From assembly GCF_900184815.1 (NCBI RefSeq), contig NZ_FXXQ01000011.1, positions 1 to 64,000 on the forward strand: a stretch of 64,000 nt of DNA. Reading direction: 5' to 3'. Shown here piece after piece: positions 44,351 through 53,267 of this stretch (position 1 is its first letter; every line of letters starts with the position of its first letter). The DNA comes from Boseongicola aestuarii. Lineage in GTDB: Bacteria; Pseudomonadota; Alphaproteobacteria; Rhodobacterales; Rhodobacteraceae. A program made the translations under genes and the position numbers. The notes beneath the pieces were generated by a model, which made no database searches, had not been told where the DNA came from, and was given only the letters and a program-made list of their open reading frames with translations.

Positions 44351-45580
44351 ATGGCTGGCCCCTTGCCTGTCTCCCCTTTGGCACCAAAGGGCGGTTTCCC
44401 CGACCTTCCGGTGATCGACGGCGTCCGCTTTGCGACAATCGCGGCGGGTGTCAAATATCAGGGTCGCACTGACGTCATGCTGGCCGAACTATCGCCGGGC
44501 ACGACAATTGCGGGAACTTTCACGCGCTCGAAAACACGGGCTGCGCCCGTGCTGGACTGTCAGGAAAAGCTGGGCGGGCCGTCCGACGGTGCTGCGGCTA
44601 TCCTCGTGAACTCGGGTAACTCCAACGCATTCACCGGCATAAAGGGTGTGGAGGCCGTGCAAGCGCTGACGGCAACGGTGGCGTCAACAATCAACGTTCC
44701 GGCAGCGCGCGTCTTTACCTCGTCGACCGGCGTCATCGGTCAGCCCTTGCCCTACGAGCGGATCACACGCGTCATCTCTGATCTTGGCAACTCACTGAAA
44801 GCCGACGGCATCGCAGACGCGGCCAAAGCGATCATGACAACCGACACCTTTCCAAAGGGCGCGGCGCAGACCGTCGAAATCGACGGCAAGACAGTCTCTA
44901 TCGCGGGGATTGCAAAGGGTTCCGGCATGATCGCCCCCGATATGGCGACGATGCTGGTCTATATCTTCACGGACGCAAAAGTCGGTTTTGACGATCTTCA
45001 GCCTCTGGTGTCTGGCCTGTGCAACGGCACGTTCAACTGCATTACGGTAGACAGCGATACGTCCACGTCGGACACGCTTCTTGTTGCTGCAACCGGCGCG
45101 TCAGGTGTGGACGTTGCGGGCAATGGCCGCTTTGCGGCCGCCCTTTTCGACGTCATGAACGATCTTGCCAAACAGGTCGTTCGCGACGGCGAGGGCGCAA
45201 CGAAGTTCGTGACCGTTTCGGTAAATGGCGCGACCTCGGACGCGGACGCGAAACAAGTCGCGATGGCCATCGCCAATTCGCCACTTGTCAAAACCGCGAT
45301 TGCCGGAGAGGACGCAAACTGGGGTCGCGTTGTCATGGCCGTCGGAAAATCCGGCGCAGAGGCCGACCGCGACCGCTTGTCGATCTGGTTCGGAAAAGTC
45401 GAAGTCGCCCGGAATGGTCAGGTTGCTGACGGTTATGACGAGGCTGCGGCCACCGAGCATATGAAAGGCGACGAAGTGTACATTGGCGTCGATCTTGGTA
45501 TCGGCGAAGGCAAGTCGACCGTCTACACTTGCGACCTCACCGCACAATATATCGCCATCAACGCAGACTATCGGTCGTGA
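44351..45580 (+). CDS. argJ: Bifunctional glutamate N-acetyltransferase / amino-acid acetyltransferase
   Basis: The product is 409 residues. ArgJ recycles acetyl from N-acetylornithine to glutamate and may also acetylate glutamate directly. It self-cleaves between Ala and Thr in KGSGMIAPDMATML; the Thr becomes the nucleophile of the beta subunit. Other family motifs are LVNSGNSNAFTG and ITVDSDTSTSDT. The stop overlaps the mutT start (GTGA), so the two are coupled. Together with argH it is the second arginine-synthesis gene in the window. Confidence 0.96.
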   Translation: MAGPLPVSPLAPKGGFPDLPVIDGVRFATIAAGVKYQGRTDVMLAELSPGTTIAGTFTRSKTRAAPVLDCQEKLGGPSDGAAAILVNSGNSNAFTGIKGVEAVQALTATVASTINVPAARVFTSSTGVIGQPLPYERITRVISDLGNSLKADGIADAAKAIMTTDTFPKGAAQTVEIDGKTVSIAGIAKGSGMIAPDMATMLVYIFTDAKVGFDDLQPLVSGLCNGTFNCITVDSDTSTSDTLLVAATGASGVDVAGNGRFAAALFDVMNDLAKQVVRDGEGATKFVTVSVNGATSDADAKQVAMAIANSPLVKTAIAGEDANWGRVVMAVGKSGAEADRDRLSIWFGKVEVARNGQVADGYDEAAATEHMKGDEVYIGVDLGIGEGKSTVYTCDLTAQYIAINADYRS

Positions 45581-45975
45581 AATCAGTGCTCGTCTCTGCG
45601 GTCGCACTTGTCGACCCTGACGGGCGCGTTCTCATCGCCCAACGCCCGGAGGGCAAGTCCATGGCCGGCCTCTGGGAGTTTCCCGGTGGAAAGGTCGAAC
45701 CCGGCGAAACGCCGGAAGCAGCCCTGATTCGAGAACTTCGAGAAGAACTTGGGATCGACACATGGGCCAGTTGCCTCGCGCCGTTGACCTTCGCAAGTCA
45801 TTCCTACGACGATTTTCACCTCCTCATGCCGCTCTTTGCGTGTCGCAAATGGCAAGGCACGCCAGTGGCGCAGGAAGGCCAGACACTAAGGTGGGTATTC
45901 GCCCGTGATCTGCGCGAATACCCGATGCCCCCCGCCGATATTCCGCTGATCCCAATTCTGCGCGACTGGCTATAG
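45577..45975 (+). CDS. mutT: 8-oxo-dGTP diphosphatase MutT
   Basis: The product is 132 residues with a GTG start in a GTGA overlap with argJ. The Nudix box reads GGKVEPGETPEAALIRELREELGI, preceded by LWEFP, as in MutT enzymes that remove 8-oxo-dGTP. The C-terminal half has PPADIPLIPIL. The longer frame starting at 45529 lies within argJ and lacks support. Coupling to argJ is common in alphaproteobacteria. A perfect 17-bp inverted repeat follows at 45996. Confidence 0.93.
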   Translation: MKSVLVSAVALVDPDGRVLIAQRPEGKSMAGLWEFPGGKVEPGETPEAALIRELREELGIDTWASCLAPLTFASHSYDDFHLLMPLFACRKWQGTPVAQEGQTLRWVFARDLREYPMPPADIPLIPILRDWL

Positions 45976-45995
45976 GCGATCGTATCGTGAGCATT

Positions 45996-46048
45996 TGCGC
46001 ACTTTGTGCGCACAATAACTTGTATCAATTGTAACAGTTTCGTGTAAT
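45996..46048 (+). promoter_or_regulatory. Inverted repeat and sigma-70-type promoter for a small ORF
   Basis: TGCGCAC-TTT-GTGCGCA (45996-46012) is a perfect inverted repeat directly before TTGTAT (46020-46025), which is followed after 17 nt by TGTAAT (46043-46048). The repeat could be an operator, or end mutT transcripts, though no T-run follows. A 40-codon ORF starts 30 nt after the -10. Confidence 0.6.
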
Positions 46049-46077
46049 TTTATCTCACCGATGGCGGGGGCGACGGT

Positions 46078-46200
46078 GTGATTAGAACGATCCTTCTGGG
46101 AAGTTGCGTGTTTGTGCAGGGGCGCTTTGTCCACGCGCTCTCGGACGGACGTATTGCTATCAAAGTGGGCCAACGACTTTTTTACGGACGCCCGGTCTGA
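46078..46200 (+). CDS. 40-residue small protein
   Basis: GTG start; the product begins MIRTILLGSCVFVQGRFVHA and ends in VGQRLFYGRPV. GGGGGCGA lies just upstream as an SD-like site. The pattern of alternating hydrophobic residues (CVFVQGRFVHAL, GRIAIKVGQRLFYGR) would fit a small beta-barrel or sheet. I believe similar short proteins occur in Rhodobacteraceae but cannot name a family. The flanking promoter (46020-46048) and terminator (46255-46292) delimit a self-contained transcription unit, the main support for it being real. Confidence 0.6.
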   Translation: MIRTILLGSCVFVQGRFVHALSDGRIAIKVGQRLFYGRPV

Positions 46201-46228
46201 CCCCTCATCCGAAGCGGTAAGCTCACGG

Positions 46229-46292
46229 AAACCTGTGCGAACCTACAGGTTAAGGCAAAGGCGCGTCGTCAAGGAGACGGCGCGCCTTTTGC
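46229..46292. terminator. Double hairpin, bidirectional terminator
   Basis: AACCTG pairs with CAGGTT (46229-46251), followed by a long stem: GCAAAGGCGCG (46255-46265) with CGCGCCTTTTGC (46281-46292) and an inner CGTC/GACG. The T-run GCTTTTTC follows on the plus strand, and the A-tract AAAGG serves the minus strand, so it can end both small ORFs. Confidence 0.8.
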
Positions 46293-46307
46293 TTTTTCTG
46301 GCACTTC

Positions 46308-46457
46308 CTACAGCCAAATACGCGCTGAATAGAGCTTTGAGCGATCTTTTCGGTTTTGCGCTCCCGCACGCCCCTGCTGTCGGGCGATTTCCTGTTCGCG
46401 GGCCCGTCGATCGGTTGCGCCGTTCATTCCGGCAAAGACAAAATGGCTGAGTTTCAT
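46308..46457 (-). CDS. 49-residue basic small protein
   Basis: The ATG at 46457 has AAGGA about 9 nt upstream. The protein begins MKLSHFVFAGMNGATDRRAR and continues with a highly charged Arg/Gln-rich helix (EQEIARQQGRAGAQNRKDRS), ending in SARIWL. No domain recognised; the composition suggests a nucleic-acid- or ribosome-binding peptide, but this is only inferred. It faces the shared terminator and is divergent from the hydrolase-LuxR gene, whose upstream repeats could also govern it. Confidence 0.5.
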   Translation of the reverse strand: MKLSHFVFAGMNGATDRRAREQEIARQQGRAGAQNRKDRSKLYSARIWL

Positions 46458-46527
46458 GGCGTCGGTTCCTTTTGCTTGTCATTTTCATCTGGTTGGTAAG
46501 ACTGAGAATGACCGTCCGGCTTCTCTG

Positions 46528-46590
46528 GTGATATCGGACAGATGTCCCAAGTCAGGTGCTGGCGTGCAGAAAGTGATAGGACAGATGACC
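46528..46590 (+). promoter_or_regulatory. Repeated GTGAT-GGACAGATG boxes upstream of the hydrolase-LuxR gene
   Basis: GTGATATCGGACAGATG (46528-46544) and GTGATAGGACAGATG (46574-46588) are near-identical direct repeats about 44 nt apart. The first contains the perfect palindrome GGACA-GA-TGTCC. They lie just upstream of the start at 46605 and are good candidates for autoregulatory binding sites. Confidence 0.5.
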
Positions 46591-46604
46591 CGACGTGCCG
46601 GAAA

Positions 46605-47639
46605 ATGACGCCCGTTCGCTTCATCGAAACGCACGATGGGCTGTCGCTTGCGTGGTCCCGAACCGGAAAGGGGCCGCCTTTGGTGAAAGCGGCAGCTTGG
46701 TTGACGCACCTTGAGTACGATGCCGAAAGCCCGGTCTGGTCTCACTGGGTGCGCTTTCTTGAAGGCCATTTCGACTATCTGAGATACGATGAACGCGGTT
46801 GCGGACTGTCGGACCGCAAGACCGGGGCGCTGAACCTGACGTCGTGGACGAATGACCTTGAACGGGTCATAGATGCCGCCAAAATACCAAAGCCCTTCGC
46901 GCTTCTGGCAATGTCCCAAGGCACCGGCGCTGCTGTTGAATATGCGGCCAGACATCCTGAAGACGTATCGCATCTGATCCTCTGTGGCGGGTATGCGCGC
47001 GGGGTCAATCACCGCAACAACCCCGAAGCCGCGAAGTTCTATGCGGCGATCATCGACGTGTTCCGTATGGGCTGGGATTCGTCAAACCCGACCTTTCGCG
47101 AGGTTTTTACCAAGCGGTTCATCCCCGATGGAAACCCGGAGAAAGTCCAATGGTTCAATGATCTTTGCGGCCGCGCCACGTCTCCCGAGATCGGAGCCGA
47201 ATTGCTTGCTGCACGAGGTGACATGGATGCAACCGCAGCCCTGAGAAACGTTGAATGCCCGACTCTGGTCATTCACGCCAAGGGCGACAACATTGCACCG
47301 CTGGAAGAAGCGCGCTTTCTGGCCCGCTCAATTCCGTCCGCTGAACTTGTCGTGCTGCCGTCCAACAATCACATCCTTCAGGAACAAGAGCCGGCCTGGG
47401 AGGCATTTTGCACGCAGATTCTCGCGTTCGTTGGAGCATCCGCGCCCGAGACCTCGAACCCGCTCACACCCCGCGAGCGTCAGGTTCTGGACGGGATTTG
47501 CGCCGCGAAGAGCAACAAGGAAATCGCACGCGATCTTGGGGTGAGCGACAAGACGGTGCGCAACCAGATCACTGGCATTTTCGCCAAACTCGGTGTCAGC
47601 ACGCGCCAGGAAGCCATTCTGAAAATGCAGCGTCCCTGA
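46605..47639 (+). CDS. Alpha/beta hydrolase fused to LuxR-type DNA-binding domain
   Basis: The product is 344 residues. Residues ~10-275 are an alpha/beta hydrolase with an intact-looking triad: Ser104 in the elbow AMSQGTG (the usual first Gly is Ala), Asp228 in HAKGDN, and His256 in PSNNHILQ. Residues 286-344 are a LuxR/GerE helix-turn-helix (LTPRERQVLDGI to KTVRNQITGIFAKLGV). This joins a possible ligand-binding or ligand-cleaving domain to DNA binding in a single protein, suggesting a one-component regulator. The substrate is unknown. ATG 46605 is chosen by homology of the hydrolase N-terminus; 46542 is also possible. A terminator follows at 47645. Confidence 0.88.
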   Translation: MTPVRFIETHDGLSLAWSRTGKGPPLVKAAAWLTHLEYDAESPVWSHWVRFLEGHFDYLRYDERGCGLSDRKTGALNLTSWTNDLERVIDAAKIPKPFALLAMSQGTGAAVEYAARHPEDVSHLILCGGYARGVNHRNNPEAAKFYAAIIDVFRMGWDSSNPTFREVFTKRFIPDGNPEKVQWFNDLCGRATSPEIGAELLAARGDMDATAALRNVECPTLVIHAKGDNIAPLEEARFLARSIPSAELVVLPSNNHILQEQEPAWEAFCTQILAFVGASAPETSNPLTPRERQVLDGICAAKSNKEIARDLGVSDKTVRNQITGIFAKLGVSTRQEAILKMQRP

Positions 47640-47644
47640 AACGA

Positions 47645-47675
47645 AAAAAGCCCCGCTGGATAGCGGGGCTTTTTC
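47645..47675. terminator. Bidirectional terminator between the LuxR fusion and infB
   Basis: AAAAAGCCCCGCT pairs with AGCGGGGCTTTTT around a short loop. A-run on the left and T-run on the right let it end transcripts from both sides, including the infB operon. Confidence 0.9.
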
Positions 47676-47691
47676 CAAACTGTGACGCCGT

Positions 47692-50184
47692 TTACTTCAG
47701 CGAACGCTCGACCTCTTCGCGCTCGAAGATCTCGATCACGTCATCGGGGCGGATATCTTCGTAGTTCTCGAACGCCATACCGCATTCCTGACCGGACTGA
47801 ACCTCGGGCACTTCGTCCTTGAAGCGCTTGAGGGTCTTCAGCGTCCCTTCGTGGATCACAACATCGTCGCGCAGAAGACGCACACCCGCCGAACGACGCG
47901 CAACACCTTCAGTCACAAGACAACCGGCAACCTTGCCAACATTAGAGACCTTGAAGACCTCTTTGATCTTTGCGTAGCCGATGAACTTTTCGCGGACCTC
48001 GGCGGACAACAGACCCGATGCGGCCGCTTTGACGTCGTCCACAAGGTCGTAGATCACGCTGTAATAGCGGATTTCAACGCCCTTCTGGTTGGCCGAATTC
48101 CGCGCCGGAGCATTGGCACGCACGTTGAAGCCGATCACAGGCGCACCGCTGGCTTCCGCCAGACCGATGTCGCTTTCGGTGATCGCGCCAACGCCGGAAT
48201 GAAGAACGCGGACACGCACTTCGTCGTTGCCGATTTTCTCCATCGCCTGCACGATCGCTTCCGCGGAACCCTGCACGTCGGCTTTGACCAGAATTGGCAA
48301 CTCGCTGACGTCTTCGTTCGCCTTGGCGTTGGCCATCAGCTGATCCAGCGTGACCGCCGCACCTGCTGCTGCGCGTTTGTCCTTGGCGGCTTTCTCGCGG
48401 TACTCCGCGATTTCGCGCGCCTGCGCTTCCGTTTCAACAACGTTCAACACGTCGCCTGCTTCCGGCGTGCCGTTCAGACCCAGCACCTCGACAGGCACGG
48501 ATGGTCCAGCCTCTTTCACACGCTCGCCATGGTCGTTTTCCATCGCGCGCACACGGCCCCACTGCTCGCCCACGACGAAGATATCGCCCTGACGAAGCGT
48601 GCCGTTCTGCACAAGAACCGTCGCGACAGGACCGCGACCTACATCAAGTTGGGCTTCGATTACCGCACCGGTCGCGGCGCGATTCGGGTTGGCCTTCAGT
48701 TCCAGAATCTCCGACTGAAGCGCAATCGCCTCAAGCAGATCGTCCAGACCCGTGCCGTTGATCGCAGACACTTCGACGTCCTGCACATCGCCCGACATTT
48801 TCTCGACGATCACTTCGTGCTGAAGCAGATCGGTCCGCACCTTGTCAGGGTTGGCATCCGGACGGTCGATCTTGTTGATCGCCACGATCATCGGCACTTT
48901 GGCCGCTTTCGCATGGTTGATCGCTTCGATCGTCTGCGGCATCACCGCATCGTCGGCTGCCACAACCAGAACAACAATGTCCGTCACTTGCGCACCACGC
49001 GCCCGCATTGACGTGAATGCCGCATGGCCCGGAGTATCGAGGAACGTCAGTTTATTGCCGCCCTGTTCGACCTGATACGCACCGATGTGCTGCGTGATAC
49101 CGCCAGCCTCACCTGCCACAACCTTTGCGTTGCGGATCGCGTCCAGAAGCGATGTCTTGCCGTGGTCAACGTGACCCATAACGGTGATTACAGGAGGACG
49201 ATCCTGAAGATCCTCTTCCTTGTCTTTGACCGTCTCGATGACCTGCTCGACATCCGAGTCAGAGACGCGCTGCACCTTGTGACCGAATTCCTCGATAATC
49301 AGCTCGGCTGTATCGGCGTCAATCGTCTGGTTCTGAGTCGCCATGATACCACTGGTCATCAGCGATTTCACCACGTCGGCCACACGCTCGGACATGCGGT
49401 TTGCAAGTTCACCAACGGTAATCGCCTCGGGCAATTGCACCGTACGCATGACCTTTTCACGCTCGACAGTCCCGCCCATCGCCTTTTGACGGGCGCGTTC
49501 CTGTTTGCGCTTCATGGCGGCCATGGACTTCTGACGTCCACCTTCACCACCGGTCAAAGCCTGGTTCAGCGTCAGCTTGCCGCCACGACGACCACCGTCA
49601 TCGCGCGTTGGCTTCGCCTTGCGGGTTTCGCGATCATCGCCGCGGTCGCGACGCGGTGCCGCTGCCGGTTTGGTCGCATTGCTGCGAGGGGCAGCGTCAG
49701 GTGTAGGCTCGGACGGAACCGCAGGCGCATCGGCGCGCGCTTTGGCTTCGGCCGCTTCCCGCGCAAGGCGCTCGTCTTCCTCGGCCTTGGCCTTGGCACG
49801 CTCTTCGCGTTCGCGCTCTTCCTGTTCCTTGGCTTCGGCTTCGGCCCGGCGGCGATCACGGTCTTCCGCGCGCGCCTTTTCGTCGGCTTCGCGCGCCTCC
49901 GCTTCTTCCGCTTCAACAGCTTTGGCCGCGGCCAAAGCCTTCATACGACGCTCGAGTTCGGCGTCGGAAATGCCTGCTGGACGCTTGGATGGGTCCGACG
50001 CAGGCGAAGACGCCCCGCCTGCACCACCAGCCGATTTCGCCGCGCCGGGCTTAGGAACCACGACACGCTTACGTTTGGTCTCAACCACGACGCTCTTGGT
50101 CCGGCCATGGCTAAAGCTTTGCTTTACCTGTCCTGGACGGCTGCCGCGCAGCCCCAGAGTCTTTTTGCCGTCATTATCGCTCAT
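47692..50184 (-). CDS. infB: Translation initiation factor IF-2
   Basis: The product is 830 residues. The GTPase domain has [14 protein letters not shown] near residue 340 and [15 protein letters not shown] and [12 protein letters not shown] after it; IF-2 places initiator fMet-tRNA on the 30S subunit and promotes subunit joining. The N-terminal third is low-complexity, Ala/Glu/Lys/Arg-rich with an IF-2 N-terminal helix ([20 protein letters not shown]). Last gene of rimP-nusA-ylxR-infB, 5 nt after ylxR. The long antisense ORF at 49024-50361 is a codon-bias artefact. Confidence 0.98.
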   Translation of the reverse strand: MSDNDGKKTLGLRGSRPGQVKQSFSHGRTKSVVVETKRKRVVVPKPGAAKSAGGAGGASSPASDPSKRPAGISDAELERRMKALAAAKAVEAEEAEAREADEKARAEDRDRRRAEAEAKEQEEREREERAKAKAEEDERLAREAAEAKARADAPAVPSEPTPDAAPRSNATKPAAAPRRDRGDDRETRKAKPTRDDGGRRGGKLTLNQALTGGEGGRQKSMAAMKRKQERARQKAMGGTVEREKVMRTVQLPEAITVGELANRMSERVADVVKSLMTSGIMATQNQTIDADTAELIIEEFGHKVQRVSDSDVEQVIETVKDKEEDLQDRPPVITVMGHVDHGKTSLLDAIRNAKVVAGEAGGITQHIGAYQVEQGGNKLTFLDTPGHAAFTSMRARGAQVTDIVVLVVAADDAVMPQTIEAINHAKAAKVPMIVAINKIDRPDANPDKVRTDLLQHEVIVEKMSGDVQDVEVSAINGTGLDDLLEAIALQSEILELKANPNRAATGAVIEAQLDVGRGPVATVLVQNGTLRQGDIFVVGEQWGRVRAMENDHGERVKEAGPSVPVEVLGLNGTPEAGDVLNVVETEAQAREIAEYREKAAKDKRAAAGAAVTLDQLMANAKANEDVSELPILVKADVQGSAEAIVQAMEKIGNDEVRVRVLHSGVGAITESDIGLAEASGAPVIGFNVRANAPARNSANQKGVEIRYYSVIYDLVDDVKAAASGLLSAEVREKFIGYAKIKEVFKVSNVGKVAGCLVTEGVARRSAGVRLLRDDVVIHEGTLKTLKRFKDEVPEVQSGQECGMAFENYEDIRPDDVIEIFEREEVERSLK

Positions 50185-50189
50185 ATGGT

Positions 50190-50813
50190 CTACTTTACCT
50201 TTCCGGTAGCAACGCCACCGTCCACTTCGCGAACGCCAGATAGCCGGATGGCGTCCTCTCTGATCCGTTCAGTGAGTCCGCCAAAACCGAGCGCCGCATG
50301 TATCACACGTTCGCGCCCAAAGGACAAACCCAATTCTGAGGCTGTTAACACCTCGAAATAACTACCCCTTCCGCCCGGGGCATGGAGCTTTGACTTGCCT
50401 CTTTCCGACCCGTCAGAGGCCTGAAAAAGGATGCGCGCTTCTTCCTTGCCAAGCCAGTCACGCACCTTTTCGTAACCGGCAATCGCGCGCCCCGCTTTGC
50501 GTGCCATCGACACGCCGTCAATCAACCGACGCACCAACAAGGCTTCCACATCGGCCACCAGCGTTTCAGGCACTGTGACCGCCTGTTTTGCCGCCCGCGC
50601 GAACAAGCCCTTCTTCACCGCCGTCTCAAGCGCGGCACGATCCGCCGCGACCCAGATGCCGCGCCCCGGAAGTTTCTCCAGCACATCCGGCACGACAAAG
50701 CCGTCCGGAGACACCGCAAATCGGATCAGCCCACGCTTGGGCTGCGCCTCGCCCGTGGCGATGCAGCGACGTTCAGGATCGTCGCGCGTCTTGTCCTTGC
50801 CACCGCGTGACAT
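50190..50813 (-). CDS. ylxR: YlxR-family RNA-binding protein with L7Ae-like C-terminus
   Basis: The product is 207 residues. The N-terminal DUF448/YlxR domain ([20 protein letters not shown], ending GRGIWV) is followed by an L7Ae/L30e-like region ([20 protein letters not shown]). YlxR proteins bind RNA and interact with the RNase P RNA in some bacteria; the exact role is uncertain. ATG 50813 is used because it gives the shortest leader before the conserved RRCIATGE; an earlier in-frame ATG inside nusA is also possible. Located between nusA and infB as in most bacteria. Confidence 0.92.
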   Translation of the reverse strand: MSRGGKDKTRDDPERRCIATGEAQPKRGLIRFAVSPDGFVVPDVLEKLPGRGIWVAADRAALETAVKKGLFARAAKQAVTVPETLVADVEALLVRRLIDGVSMARKAGRAIAGYEKVRDWLGKEEARILFQASDGSERGKSKLHAPGGRGSYFEVLTASELGLSFGRERVIHAALGFGGLTERIREDAIRLSGVREVDGGVATGKVK

Positions 50814-50835
50814 GGGCACCAACCGAGGCCTGAGA

Positions 50836-52461
50836 TCAGGCCCCGACCTCCTGCTCTTCACCGTCTTCACCATCTGCGGCGTCGTCGGTTGCAAGATCCG
50901 CAGGATCGACCCAGCCAAGCTGGATACGTGCGGTCATGACCAGTGTCTGCGCTTCCTCTAGCGAAACGTCGAATTTCTCGAGAACGCCGTCGTCCTTGAC
51001 GCGCTCGCCGTTGACCGTAGTCCAGCCGCCAGCCAGCTCCCAGTCTGCGCAAGTTGCAAAGTCTTCCAGCGTTTTCACATCGTCTTGTGCAAGCGCCTCA
51101 ACCATTTGGGGTGTCAGACCCTCGAAATCAATGAGGCTGTCCTCGGCGCCCAATTCGCGGGCATGTTCAAGCGCCTTCTTGTTCTCGGCTTCCAGATAAT
51201 CGCGCGCACGGGCCTGAAGCTCGCTTGCGGTATCTTCGTCCACGCCGTCGATGACCAGAAGCTCTTCTGCCTCGACGTAGGCGACTTCTTCAAGATTGGT
51301 AAAGCCTTCGGACACCAGAAGCTGCGCGAAGAATTCGTCCAGATCCAGCGTATCCATGAACAGCTTAGTGCGCAGCTCGAACTCGGCCTGACGACGCGCT
51401 GATTCTTCTTCTTCCGTCATGATGTCGATGTCGAGATGGGTCAACTGAGACGCCAGACGCACGTTCTGACCGCGACGACCGATCGCAAGGCTCAACTGTT
51501 CTTCCGGTACGACGACTTCGATCTTGCCGGCTTCTTCGTCCAGAACAACCTTGGACACCTCAGCAGGCTGCAACGCATTCACAAGGAACGTCGGTGCATC
51601 TTCATTCCACGGAATGATGTCGATCTTTTCGCCCTGAAGTTCGTTCACAACGGCCTGCACGCGCGAACCACGCATACCAACGCAGGCACCAACCGGGTCA
51701 ATCGAGCTGTCATAGGAAATCACAGCGATCTTCGCGCGACTGCCGGGATCGCGGGCCACGGCCTTGATTTCGATGATACCGTCGTAGATCTCAGGCACTT
51801 CCATCTTGAACAGCTCGGCCATGAATTCCGGTGCGGTCCGTGACAGGAAGATTTGCGGCCCACGGGCTTCGCGACGCACTTCCTTGATGTAGCAGCGAAT
51901 ACGGTCGTTCGGACGATAGCTTTCGCGACCGATCTTTTCGTTGCGGCGCAGAACAGCTTCGCCCCGGCCCACGTCGACGATAACGTTGCCATATTCTTCG
52001 CGTTTGACCTGCCCGTTGATGATCGTGCCTGCGCGGTCCTTGAATTCTTCGTACTGACGATCCCGCTCGGCTTCACGGACTTTCTGCAAGATCACCTGCT
52101 TGGCCGACTGCGCCGCGATCCGGCCCATTTCAACCGGCGGAACTTCGTCCACAATCGTGTCACCGATCTTGGGATCATCCAGATATTGCTTGGCCTGCTC
52201 GACGGTCAGTTGCGCCTGATAGTTCTCAAGCTCTTCCTCTTCCGGATCAATCACGGTGCGCACGCGCGTGAACGTCGCCTTGCCAGTCTTGCGGTCAATC
52301 GACACGCGGATGTCCATCTCGGCGCCGTAACGCGACTTCGCGGCACGGGCGAGGCTTTCTTCCATCGCTTCGATCACAAGACCGGGGTCGATCATCTTCT
52401 CGCGCGCGACCGCCTCGGCCGTTTGCAGAAGTTCAAGCTGGTTTGCGGAAGTGATTGCCAT
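50836..52461 (-). CDS. nusA: Transcription termination/antitermination factor NusA
   Basis: The product is 541 residues. The order is an N-terminal RNA polymerase-binding domain, S1 domain (VNGQ-like INGQVKREEYGNVIVDVGRG), two KH domains (PVGACVGMRGSRVQAVVNEL and LSLAIGRRGQNVRLASQL), and C-terminal helix-hairpin-helix repeats (ELLVIDGVDEDTASELQARA). It modulates pausing, intrinsic termination and rRNA antitermination. It starts 2 nt after the rimP stop. Since a terminator lies in the leader of its own operon, NusA could feed back on its expression. Confidence 0.97.
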   Translation of the reverse strand: MAITSANQLELLQTAEAVAREKMIDPGLVIEAMEESLARAAKSRYGAEMDIRVSIDRKTGKATFTRVRTVIDPEEEELENYQAQLTVEQAKQYLDDPKIGDTIVDEVPPVEMGRIAAQSAKQVILQKVREAERDRQYEEFKDRAGTIINGQVKREEYGNVIVDVGRGEAVLRRNEKIGRESYRPNDRIRCYIKEVRREARGPQIFLSRTAPEFMAELFKMEVPEIYDGIIEIKAVARDPGSRAKIAVISYDSSIDPVGACVGMRGSRVQAVVNELQGEKIDIIPWNEDAPTFLVNALQPAEVSKVVLDEEAGKIEVVVPEEQLSLAIGRRGQNVRLASQLTHLDIDIMTEEEESARRQAEFELRTKLFMDTLDLDEFFAQLLVSEGFTNLEEVAYVEAEELLVIDGVDEDTASELQARARDYLEAENKKALEHARELGAEDSLIDFEGLTPQMVEALAQDDVKTLEDFATCADWELAGGWTTVNGERVKDDGVLEKFDVSLEEAQTLVMTARIQLGWVDPADLATDDAADGEDGEEQEVGA

Positions 52462-52463
52462 TC

Positions 52464-53051
52464 TCAGGTCTCCTCGTCGCCATCAATGATGGTCTGTATT
52501 TCGTCGAATTGTTTTTCGTCCACGTCGCCCGCGTCTTTCCGGGCCCGCAAAACATCGCGGATCAGGTCGTCGGTCAGCACCAGTTTGGCATCCGACAACC
52601 ACTCGTATTTCAGCCCGATCGTCGTCGGTTCACCATGAACTTCGATCTCGATCAGAACGTCACCGTCTTCCGTGCCCTGAAGCACACCCTTGAAGCGGCG
52701 GCGACCGTCGATCATTTCGGTCGTTTCGATCTTCACTTCGTACCCGTCCCAGGCATCGAAATCCTTAAGACGCGTCAATGGTCGGTCGATACCGGGCGAG
52801 GACACCTCAAGCGTGTATGCGTCCTCAAGCGGATCCTCGACATCGAGAGTCGCACTCACTGCCGTCGAAATCTTGGCGCAGTCATCAACCTCAATCCCGC
52901 CTTCGGGCTTGTCGGCCATGATCTGCAGCGTCTTCGTCTCTCCGCCCATCAGGCGCACGCGGACCAGTTCGAACCCCATGTCTTCAATGACTGGGGTAAT
53001 GATCTCGGCCATCCGGCGATCCATCGAGGTTTTGGCGATCAGTTCAGACAT
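52464..53051 (-). CDS. rimP: Ribosome maturation factor RimP
   Basis: The product is 195 residues. It helps assemble the 30S subunit. N-terminal KH-like domain ([20 protein letters not shown]) and a C-terminal SH3-like domain, with the conserved [14 protein letters not shown]. First gene of the rimP-nusA-ylxR-infB operon. The SD is weak. An intrinsic terminator (53080-53102) sits 29 nt upstream of the ATG, inside the presumed leader. Confidence 0.96.
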   Translation of the reverse strand: MSELIAKTSMDRRMAEIITPVIEDMGFELVRVRLMGGETKTLQIMADKPEGGIEVDDCAKISTAVSATLDVEDPLEDAYTLEVSSPGIDRPLTRLKDFDAWDGYEVKIETTEMIDGRRRFKGVLQGTEDGDVLIEIEVHGEPTTIGLKYEWLSDAKLVLTDDLIRDVLRARKDAGDVDEKQFDEIQTIIDGDEET

Positions 53052-53079
53052 CTATCTTTCGGTCGTAAGCATTGAGCAC

Positions 53080-53102
53080 AAAAAAACGGGCGCGCGGCCC
53101 GT
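53080..53102 (-). terminator. Attenuator-like terminator in the rimP leader
   Basis: ACGGGC (53086-53091) pairs with GCCCGT (53097-53102) around GCGCG; on the minus strand a run of seven T follows. The hairpin lies after the promoter-like pair at 53158-53186 and before rimP, so it would stop the operon prematurely unless bypassed. Confidence 0.75.
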
Positions 53103-53157
53103 GAAAATTTCCGGTGGAGCGTCGGGGGTGGAAGCCGAAGCGCCGCTGTTGAGGAGG

Positions 53158-53186
53158 CATATACGCCCGAGGTCCCGGTTCCGCAA
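53158..53186 (-). promoter_or_regulatory. Sigma-70-type promoter for the rimP operon
   Basis: On the minus strand TTGCGG (53186-53181), a spacer of exactly 17 nt, then TATATG (53163-53158). The predicted start is near 53151, giving a leader of about 100 nt with the terminator near its end. Confidence 0.6.
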
Positions 53187-53267
53187 GGGGAAACCGATGT
53201 TATCGGCGCTAAAGCCGCCCGGCGCGCCGATACTGCCCTCCGTCAGAACGGGGGCTCACCCCCATGG

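Noticed and set aside
49024-50361. 445-codon ORF antisense to infB
   Set aside because: Mirror of the low-complexity infB N-terminus; Phe/Leu/Gly-rich repeats are the reverse of Ala/Glu/Lys codons.
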